Shown: in pieces, positions 5,617-10,807 of the stretch
How the letters are laid out: each line of letters starts with the position of its first letter
Position numbering within the stretch: position 1 is the first letter of the stretch
Origin: an uncultured Mucilaginibacter sp.
GTDB taxonomy: Bacteria; Bacteroidota; Bacteroidia; Sphingobacteriales; Sphingobacteriaceae
DNA: 10,807 bases
Reading direction: 5' to 3'
Assembly (NCBI GenBank): GCA_903885865.1
Contig: CAISKH010000658.1
Location: forward strand, 1-10,807
Program-made: the position numbers and the translations under genes
Notes under the pieces: model-generated
The model's database searches: none
Told to the model about the DNA's origin: nothing
What the model saw: only the letters and a program-made list of their open reading frames with translations

Positions 5617-8046
5617 ATGAAAATATTCTTTACCTTATTACTTATCGTGCTTTGCCCGGCAGTATTTGCGCAAAAACTGGAAACACTAACTGTCGAAAAA
5701 ATAATGCGCGACCCAAAATGGATGGGCGTATCGCCATCAAATATCCGCTGGAGTGACGACAGCAGAACGGTTTATTTTAACTGGAACCCCAACAAAACCG
5801 ACCGCGATGAACTGTTTGCCATAACCCCGGCAAATATTAACCCCGTAAAAGTGAGTATCGACGACCAGAAAGCCCTGGCCCCTCAAATGGGTGAGTGGAA
5901 CAAAAAGCATACTTTAAAACTATATGAAAAAAATGGGGATATCTTCTTAACAGCTATAAAAACGGGTAAAACACAACAGCTAACCCATACTACCGACAGG
6001 GAAAGCAATCCTGCTTTCAGCGGCGATGAAACCAAAGTTTTGTTTATACGGGGTGAGAATTTATATGCGCTTAACCTTGCTGGCGGCGAACTATTGCAGC
6101 TAACCAATTTTACACACCCGGCAGCAGGTGCCCCGCAGGTTGCCTCTGCCCCGCAAGCTGCCGGCAGGAGAGGAGGTGGTCAGGGCGCAGCCGGTATTGC
6201 GCGAACCAGCCAAACAGCGGGTAACGAACAGGAACGCTGGCTTAAAGGCCAGCAGATGGAGCTATTCGATATTATCAAAGTAAAAGATAAAAACAAAAAG
6301 TTAGATTCGATTGAGCAGAAGCAATTGGAGCCGAAAAAATTAAAAGAAATAGCGGTTGGCGACCAAACAGCAGGGAATGTTATGTTGAGTCCTGACGGAC
6401 GTTTTCTTACTTATCGCCTTGTAAAAATACCCACCGATGCCAAACGAACCAATGTGCCCGATTATGTAACAGCTTCTGGTTTTACCGAGGAAATACCCAA
6501 CCGTACCAAAGTGGGTGCATCGCAGGCAACCTATCAATCGTATATTTTTGATACACTGCGCGATACCGTTTACAGAATAATTACTTCGGCCATTCCGGGC
6601 ATAAAGGACCTGCCCGACTATGTAAAAGATTACCCGGCAGAACTGGAACAGCGAACCCTGCGTAACGAGGACAGGAAAGTGATGATACAGGGGCCATACT
6701 GGAGTGAAGATGGCAAATACGCGGTAGCGGTAATTAACGTGCAAGACAATAAAGACCGCTGGATAATGAAACTTGACCCCGCAACTGGCAGCCTAACCCC
6801 GCTTGACCGTGAGCATAATGATGCCTGGGTAGGTGGCCCCGGCAGGCGAAACCTGGGTTGGGTGGATAATATCCATTTTTATTTTGAAAGCGAAGCCAGC
6901 GGCTATGCGCATATCTATTTGGTTGATGTAACCGACGGTAGCAAAAAACAACTCACAACGGGCAACTGGGAAGTACAAACCTTACAGCTATCGGCTGATA
7001 AGAAAACCTTTTACTTTACGGCTAATATGGAACATCCGGGGATAGTCCATTTTTACAGCATCCCTGTTGCCGGCGGCGGGCCGGTTAAGCTAACTTCGAT
7101 GAACGGCATTAATGTTGTTTCACTCTCGCCTGATGAAAAATGGTTGGCTATTAACTACTCGTACACCAACAAACCGGGCGAGCTTTACATCCAGCCCAAT
7201 AATCCGGGTGCGGCCGCGCTACAGGTTACCAACTCAACAACCGAAGAATATAAGTCATACCCCTGGCGCGACCCGCAACTGATAACGTTTAAAAACCGTT
7301 ATGGCAGCGATGTTTATGCGCATCTGTACCTCCCCGCCAAACCCGACCCGGCTAAGCCTGCGGTAGTTTTTGTGCATGGGGCGGGCTATCTGCAAAATGT
7401 AACGTACGGATGGAGTTCATCGTACTTCCGCGAGTATATGTTTAACAATATGCTGGCTGATAACGGATATACTGTGCTGGATGTTGATTACTCGGGCAGC
7501 GCAGGTTATGGCCGCGACTGGCGCACCGCCATTTACCGCCATATGGGCGGCAAGGACCTGAGCGACCAGGTTGATGGCGTAAAGATGCTGGTTGACAAGT
7601 ATGGCGTTAACCCCAAACATGTGGGTTTGTATGGCGGCTCGTATGGCGGCTTTATTACCCTGATGGCCATGTTTACCGAGCCTGATGTATTTGCGGCAGG
7701 AGGCGCCATACGTTCGGTTACCGATTGGGCGCATTATAACCACGGCTATACCGACGAGATTTTGAACGAGCCATTTAATGATGAGAAGGCATACCGCCAA
7801 AGCTCGCCTATTTACTTTGCCGATGGGCTGAAAGGCAACCTGCTGATGCTGCATGGCATGGTTGACCAGAACGTGAATTACCAGGACATTGTGCGCCTTA
7901 CCCAGCGTTTGATAGAGCTGCATAAGGATAACTGGGAACTGGCATCATACCCGGTAGAGGATCATGGCTTTGTGCAACCCAGCAGCTGGACGGATGAGTA
8001 CAAACGCATATACAAGCTGTTTGAGCAAACGCTAAAAGCAAAGTAA
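5617..8046 (+). CDS. Secreted S9 family (DPP-IV-like) serine peptidase
   Basis: This is an 809-residue exported peptidase of the prolyl oligopeptidase/DPP-IV family, which removes or cuts short peptides, often next to proline. A signal peptide (1-18, MKIFFTLLLIVLCPAVFA before QK) sends it to the periplasm or beyond. Residues about 40-560 form a beta-propeller, visible from repeated blade motifs such as QQLTHTTDRESNPAFSGD and ESEASGYAHIYLVD. Residues about 580-809 are the alpha/beta-hydrolase domain with Ser675 in GGSYGG, Asp750 in GMVDQNVN and His783 in EDHGF, a complete triad. An Ala/Gly/Gln-rich segment (168-203, APQ and RRGGGQG) interrupts the propeller. There is no C-terminal type IX secretion domain. 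The ATG at 5617 fits the signal peptide. Cleavage specificity is uncertain. Confidence 0.95.
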   Translation: MKIFFTLLLIVLCPAVFAQKLETLTVEKIMRDPKWMGVSPSNIRWSDDSRTVYFNWNPNKTDRDELFAITPANINPVKVSIDDQKALAPQMGEWNKKHTLKLYEKNGDIFLTAIKTGKTQQLTHTTDRESNPAFSGDETKVLFIRGENLYALNLAGGELLQLTNFTHPAAGAPQVASAPQAAGRRGGGQGAAGIARTSQTAGNEQERWLKGQQMELFDIIKVKDKNKKLDSIEQKQLEPKKLKEIAVGDQTAGNVMLSPDGRFLTYRLVKIPTDAKRTNVPDYVTASGFTEEIPNRTKVGASQATYQSYIFDTLRDTVYRIITSAIPGIKDLPDYVKDYPAELEQRTLRNEDRKVMIQGPYWSEDGKYAVAVINVQDNKDRWIMKLDPATGSLTPLDREHNDAWVGGPGRRNLGWVDNIHFYFESEASGYAHIYLVDVTDGSKKQLTTGNWEVQTLQLSADKKTFYFTANMEHPGIVHFYSIPVAGGGPVKLTSMNGINVVSLSPDEKWLAINYSYTNKPGELYIQPNNPGAAALQVTNSTTEEYKSYPWRDPQLITFKNRYGSDVYAHLYLPAKPDPAKPAVVFVHGAGYLQNVTYGWSSSYFREYMFNNMLADNGYTVLDVDYSGSAGYGRDWRTAIYRHMGGKDLSDQVDGVKMLVDKYGVNPKHVGLYGGSYGGFITLMAMFTEPDVFAAGGAIRSVTDWAHYNHGYTDEILNEPFNDEKAYRQSSPIYFADGLKGNLLMLHGMVDQNVNYQDIVRLTQRLIELHKDNWELASYPVEDHGFVQPSSWTDEYKRIYKLFEQTLKAK

Positions 8047-8057
8047 ACGGCGGGTGC

Positions 8058-8162
8058 CTGTTACACGCGAGGGTGTAACAGTGTAACAGAATTTTGAGTT
8101 AACCTATTGAAAATAAACCAAGTACAAAAACAGGGTGTAACAGCGTGTAACAAAGTGTTACG
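8058..8162. repeat. Cluster of six GTGTAAC(A) elements in both orientations
   Basis: GTGTAACA occurs directly at 8073-8080, 8081-8088, 8135-8142 and 8145-8152. It occurs inverted as TGTTACAC at 8059-8066 and GTGTTAC at 8155-8161. The first inverted/direct pair makes a perfect 9-bp hairpin (8058-8066 with 8073-8081, loop of six). The last pair makes a 6-bp hairpin (8147-8152 with 8156-8161, loop of three). The cluster begins 11 bases after the peptidase stop. It lacks a T run, so it is not a standard intrinsic terminator; mRNA-end protection or protein binding are possible roles. Confidence 0.75.
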
Positions 8163-8284
8163 ACGTATAAGTTAGTATATTTATGTGTGATTTACAGGCT
8201 TATTACTGATAATCAAATAATTACAAATAGTGGATTTTATGCGCTAATGAAACAATTTGCTGTCGCAAGCGTCCAAAAAAACAA

Positions 8285-8701
8285 ATGAAAAATTACACCT
8301 TTCTTTTATTGCTCTTTTGCCTCGCCTGCAAACACCCAACACCGGTGCCGGCTGTGCAAATCAGCCTTGTCAATAATAACGAGTCCTTAAAAATAACGGG
8401 GATAGACCCTGTTATTATGCATGATATAAACCAGGATAGCGTGAGCGCCTGGCAAAGCTTGTTCGCGATTTACCGTATGCCGGCAGATACCGACATGAAA
8501 AACTATCAGCCCATACAGCCGGGCAAATATTTGCTTACCGACAGTGTACTTGTATTTACGCCCGATACACCTTTTATAAAACAGCAAACCTATTTTATGC
8601 GTTACTATAATTACGCAGGCAATAAAAGCGTTTGGGATTATATAAAAGGCAAAACCAAAGTAGGGCAGCTGCATTTTACTGATTTGATTTTTAAGCAATA
8701 A
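8285..8701 (+). CDS. Putative small lipoprotein of unknown function
   Basis: I do not recognise a named family for this 138-residue protein. The start MKNYTFLLLLFCLACKHP is a short signal peptide with a lipobox-like end: Cys15 follows L-A, although the -3 position is Cys12 instead of the usual Leu, so lipidation is likely but not certain. The mature part is mostly predicted strand and has the segment VLVFTPDTPFIKQQTYFMRYYNY near residues 92-114, suggesting a compact beta domain. It should sit in the cell envelope. A 7/8 promoter box, TATATTTA, lies at 8176-8183. A 13-codon reading frame (8247-8288) overlaps the start codon in the ATGA arrangement. It is probably transcribed separately from rimP, which has its own promoter. 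Confidence 0.75.
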   Translation: MKNYTFLLLLFCLACKHPTPVPAVQISLVNNNESLKITGIDPVIMHDINQDSVSAWQSLFAIYRMPADTDMKNYQPIQPGKYLLTDSVLVFTPDTPFIKQQTYFMRYYNYAGNKSVWDYIKGKTKVGQLHFTDLIFKQ

Positions 8702-8729
8702 TTCGCTTTTTCGAATCAAATATTTTCAG

Positions 8730-8737
8730 TATATTTG
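8730..8737 (+). promoter_or_regulatory. -7 promoter box of the rimP-nusA-infB operon
   Basis: TATATTTG is an exact TAnnTTTG box followed by CAT. Transcription should begin near 8743, giving a leader of about 80 bases before the rimP ATG at 8825. Upstream, the T-rich stretch at 8707-8712 is only a weak -33 match. The hairpin at 8751-8777 begins within about ten bases of this start. Confidence 0.65.
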
Positions 8738-8750
8738 CATCAAAATTAAC

Positions 8751-8778
8751 AAAGAGGGGGCCGTTTGCCCCCTCTTTT
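8751..8778 (+). terminator. Intrinsic-terminator hairpin in the rimP leader (possible attenuator)
   Basis: AAAGAGGGGGC (8751-8761) pairs perfectly with GCCCCCTCTTT (8767-8777) around a five-base loop, followed by T8778 and A/T-rich DNA. This strong 11-bp stem with six adjacent G-C pairs ends in TTTT. It lies between the -7 box at 8730-8737 and the rimP ATG at 8825. It could end the upstream lipoprotein transcript. Transcripts starting at about 8743 must also cross it, so it could equally set operon expression by attenuation. A second stem, TTCCGG/CCGGAA (8792-8797 with 8805-8810), lies between it and the ATG. Confidence 0.7.
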
Positions 8779-8824
8779 AGTTTACCAATCATTCCGGTTA
8801 ACGGCCGGAAAAAGGGAAGCAGAT

Positions 8825-9295
8825 ATGAATATTGACAAAAAGGTTGCTGAACTGGTTGAAGAAAAAATAGCAGAAATGGCGAGGCCCGATCTGTTTTTGG
8901 TGAGTGCGAAGTTACTTCCCAACGGAAAGCTGGTTATCCTGCTTGATGGTGATAAGGGCATAGGTATTGCCGAGTGTGCGCAGATAAGCCGGTATGTGGG
9001 CTTTAAACTGGAAGAGGAGGATGTGATAAAAACAGCCTATAACCTCGAGGTTTCCTCGCCGGGTATTGATGTGCAGCTAACCATGGCCAGGCAGTACCTA
9101 AAAAATATAGGCAGGGAACTGGCTATAAAAATGGCCGATGGCAGCAAACGGGAGGGCAGATTAACGGCGATTACAGAAGATGCCGTTACCATAGAAGAAA
9201 AAATAAAACAAAAAGGGAAAAAGGCCGAAATTATTGAAAGCGTTATCCCGATAGATCAAATAACAGAAACAAAGGTTTTAATATCATTTAAGTAA
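8825..9295 (+). CDS. rimP: Ribosome maturation factor RimP
   Basis: RimP is a cytoplasmic assembly factor for the 30S ribosomal subunit. The 156-residue product from the ATG at 8825 matches the usual length. The N-terminal alpha/beta domain (about 1-85) has LVILLDGDKGIGIAECAQISR (36-56) and the family signature YNLEVSSPGID (72-82). The C-terminal SH3/Sm-like barrel covers about 88-156 and ends in the typical IPIDQITETKVLISF. An upstream TTG in frame (8765) would add 20 residues, but these would be encoded inside the leader hairpin and have no family support, so I reject it. The gene heads the conserved rimP-nusA-infB operon. It ends within a 22-bp repeat that is duplicated in the spacer before nusA. 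Confidence 0.95.
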   Translation: MNIDKKVAELVEEKIAEMARPDLFLVSAKLLPNGKLVILLDGDKGIGIAECAQISRYVGFKLEEEDVIKTAYNLEVSSPGIDVQLTMARQYLKNIGRELAIKMADGSKREGRLTAITEDAVTIEEKIKQKGKKAEIIESVIPIDQITETKVLISFK

Positions 9296-9321
9296 GAAGT
9301 TTAATATCATTTAAGTAAGAA
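9277..9321. repeat. 22-bp perfect tandem repeat across the rimP-nusA junction
   Basis: Positions 9277-9298 are identical to 9300-9321 (22 bp, period 23, with one unmatched base between). The first copy contains the last five rimP codons and the TAA stop plus three more bases; the second fills the spacer up to one base before the nusA ATG. Removing one period would leave the stop and the ATG four bases apart, so the present 27-base spacer looks like the product of a small duplication. Confidence 0.9.
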
Positions 9322-9322
9322 A

Positions 9323-10558
9323 ATGAGCAATATTAATTTAATTGATTCTTTCCAGGAATTCAAAGATTTCAAAAACATTGACCGTCCAACAATGATGAGC
9401 GTGCTGGAAGACGTTTTCAGGAGCATGATCCGTAAAAAATTCGGAAATGACGAAAATTGCGACGTAATTGTAAACACAGACAACGGTGACCTTGAAATAT
9501 GGCGCACCCGTGTGGTTATGGAAGATGGTTTTAGTGAAGACGATGACCTGGAAATTGAATTGGCGGAAGCAAAAAAGCTGGATCCGGACCTGGAAGTAGG
9601 CGATGAGTACATTGAGCAGATCACTTTAGAAAGTTTTGGCCGCCGTGCTATATTGGCCGCGCGCCAAACACTGGTTTCAAAGATACTGGAACTGGAAAAA
9701 GACGAGATATTTAAAAAATATAAAGATCGAGTAGGCGAAATTGTTACCGGCGAGGTTTACCAGGTATGGAAAAAGGAAACTTTAGTGCTTGATGATGAGG
9801 GTAACGAACTATTGCTGCCCAAAACAGAGCAGATACCTGCCGACTATTTCAAAAAGGGCGATAGCGTAAAAGCTATTGTTTATAAGGTTGATATGCTCAA
9901 CAGCAATCCTAAAATCATTATATCGCGTACGGCCCCTGAGTTTTTACAGCGTTTGTTTGAACTGGAAGTGCCTGAAATTTTTGATGGTTTAATAACCATC
10001 AAGAAAATTGTACGTGAACCGGGCGAAAGGGCTAAAGTGGCCGTTGAATCGTACGATGATCGTATTGACCCGGTTGGCGCTTGTGTGGGTATGAAGGGGT
10101 CGCGTATACATGGTATAGTACGCGAGCTGAAAAATGAAAATATAGATGTTATAAACTATACCAACAATATTCAGTTATATATACAACGCGCGTTATCGCC
10201 TGCTAAGATCACTTCGATTAAGCTGGATGATGAGAAAAAGACCGCCGCTGTATATTTAAAACCCGACCAGGTATCGTTAGCAATTGGCCGCGGGGGGCAT
10301 AACATTAAATTGGCCGGTAAACTAACAGGTTATGAAATTGATGTTTACCGTGAAGCCGACGAACATGATGAAGATGTGGATATTGAAGAATTTTCAGATG
10401 AAATTGAAAGCTGGATAATTGATGAATTTAAACGTATTGGTTTAGATACAGCAAAATCGGTTTTAGCATTAACTGTGGGCGAATTAGTAAAACGGACCGA
10501 CCTGGAAGAGGAAACAGTAAAAGATGTTTTGGCTATACTGCAGGCAGAGTTTGAATAA
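9323..10558 (+). CDS. nusA: Transcription termination/antitermination factor NusA
   Basis: NusA binds RNA polymerase and the nascent RNA and modulates pausing, intrinsic termination and antitermination. The 411-residue product shows the N-terminal RNAP-binding domain (about 1-125) and an S1 domain (about 135-202, GEIVTGEVYQVWKKETLVLD). Two KH domains follow: GACVGMKGSRI (252-262) and AIGRGGHNIKLAGKL (320-334). After an acidic stretch (346-361) there is one helix-hairpin-helix region (about 361-411). It is shorter than E. coli NusA (495 residues), which carries two C-terminal acidic repeats; short forms are normal outside Proteobacteria. The ATG at 9323 lies 27 bases after rimP, just past the 22-bp duplication, with only an A-rich run and no Shine-Dalgarno site before it. 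It may regulate its own operon through the leader hairpin at 8751-8778. Confidence 0.97.
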   Translation: MSNINLIDSFQEFKDFKNIDRPTMMSVLEDVFRSMIRKKFGNDENCDVIVNTDNGDLEIWRTRVVMEDGFSEDDDLEIELAEAKKLDPDLEVGDEYIEQITLESFGRRAILAARQTLVSKILELEKDEIFKKYKDRVGEIVTGEVYQVWKKETLVLDDEGNELLLPKTEQIPADYFKKGDSVKAIVYKVDMLNSNPKIIISRTAPEFLQRLFELEVPEIFDGLITIKKIVREPGERAKVAVESYDDRIDPVGACVGMKGSRIHGIVRELKNENIDVINYTNNIQLYIQRALSPAKITSIKLDDEKKTAAVYLKPDQVSLAIGRGGHNIKLAGKLTGYEIDVYREADEHDEDVDIEEFSDEIESWIIDEFKRIGLDTAKSVLALTVGELVKRTDLEEETVKDVLAILQAEFE

Positions 10559-10585
10559 ACATAGACAAGCGCGAAATTAAAATCG

Positions 10586-10593
10586 TATTTTTG
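10586..10593 (+). promoter_or_regulatory. Internal -7 promoter box upstream of infB
   Basis: TATTTTTG fits TAnnTTTG and is followed by CA in the 65-base nusA-infB spacer. RNA would start near 10600 and give a leader of about 24 A-rich bases before the infB ATG. No TTTG lies 19-21 bp upstream, so strength is uncertain. It would let infB be expressed in addition to readthrough from the rimP promoter. Confidence 0.45.
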
Positions 10594-10623
10594 CAAAAAA
10601 TAAAGAAGAGAAACAAGTAATAA

Positions 10624-10807
10624 ATGTCAGAAGACAAATCTATAAATTTAATTAAAGCAGCAAAAGAGCTGAACATTGGCACAGGTACCATTGTCGACTT
10701 TTTAGCTTCCAAGGGTTATAAGATTGACAAATCGCCCATGGCAAAGCTGAATGGTGATATGTACGATGCATTGTTAAAGGAGTATGCTGTTGATAAAAGT
10801 ATTAAGG
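10624..10807 (+). CDS. infB: Translation initiation factor IF-2, N-terminal part (cut by window end)
   Basis: The first 61 codons of a gene that continues past the window. The product begins MSEDKSINLIKAAKELNIGT and continues with TIVDFLASKGYKIDKSPMAKL, the IF2_N module found at the very start of IF-2 proteins. IF-2 is the GTPase that brings initiator fMet-tRNA to the ribosome; its G domain is outside the window. Position after rimP and nusA is the standard operon order and supports the call. The ATG at 10624 is preceded by an A/G-rich stretch (AAAGAAGAGAAACAAGTAATAA) typical of Bacteroidota starts. Confidence 0.93.
   Translation, partial: MSEDKSINLIKAAKELNIGTGTIVDFLASKGYKIDKSPMAKLNGDMYDALLKEYAVDKSIK

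Noticed and set aside
7417..7923. 168-codon minus-strand frame inside the S9 peptidase gene
   Set aside because: Antisense to the conserved catalytic domain with the intact Ser-Asp-His triad; no family resemblance of its own. The frames at 6340-6744, 6793-6978 and 8387-8719 were rejected for the same reason.
8058..8162. GTGTAACA cluster as insertion-sequence ends or a CRISPR remnant
   Set aside because: The units are only 8 bp, irregularly spaced, with no transposase, target duplication or spacer-sized gaps.
8135..8170. ECF promoter made from GTGTAACA and CGTATAA (8164-8170)
   Set aside because: The spacers from the nearest copies are 11 and 21 bp, not the 15-16 bp expected, and the repeats are better explained as an element of their own.
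8765..8824. TTG start that would lengthen RimP by 20 residues
   Set aside because: The extra residues would be encoded by the terminator hairpin, do not match RimP, and the ATG at 8825 gives the normal length and N-terminus.

Overview
The window looks like a chromosomal segment of a Bacteroidota bacterium, most likely Sphingobacteriaceae (Mucilaginibacter/Pedobacter type). The evidence is the recurring -7 promoter box TAnnTTTG, the near absence of Shine-Dalgarno sites, AT-rich spacers, a secreted S9 peptidase, an RskA-type anti-sigma factor and the style of the intergenic repeats. This assignment is inferred from sequence style and protein families, not from a database search. Most genes are housekeeping. 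I see no CRISPR array, tRNA, rRNA, transposase or phage gene.

Layout, left to right. (1) A long two-way terminator hairpin (24-66) and a minus-strand OsmC-type peroxidase-like gene (102-503), flanked by short degenerate intergenic repeats. (2) A plus-strand group: lipA (lipoyl synthase, 671-1549), an ECF sigma factor with a TTG start (1574-2125) and its RskA-like membrane anti-sigma factor with a GTG start (2138-2953). (3) A minus-strand VapBC-type toxin-antitoxin pair (2937-3571) with a near-ideal vegetative promoter; the toxin end overlaps the anti-sigma end by 17 bp. (4) A very AT-rich gene-free stretch (3597-4018) holding an isolated plus-strand ECF-type promoter followed about 55 bases later by an intrinsic terminator, so a short untranslated transcript is possible. 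(5) A minus-strand bifunctional NAD(P)HX repair enzyme (4019-5524), divergent from (6) a secreted S9/DPP-IV-like peptidase (5617-8046). (7) A spacer with six copies of GTGTAAC(A) in both orientations and a small putative lipoprotein (8285-8701). (8) The rimP-nusA-infB transcription/translation operon (8825 to beyond the window end), with a promoter and an immediately following intrinsic-terminator hairpin in its leader, a 22-bp tandem duplication at the rimP-nusA junction, and a second promoter-like box before infB.

How the genes relate. The sigma/anti-sigma pair is a regulatory cassette probably transcribed partly with lipA. rimP, nusA and infB form the classic operon for 30S maturation, transcription elongation/termination and translation initiation. 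The hairpin in its leader would be a natural place for NusA-dependent self-control, as is known for the equivalent enterobacterial operon, but this is inference. The points most worth following are the rimP leader hairpin, the ECF-promoter/terminator pair at 3904-4020 and the GTGTAACA cluster at 8058-8162. No clearly novel multi-gene system is visible.
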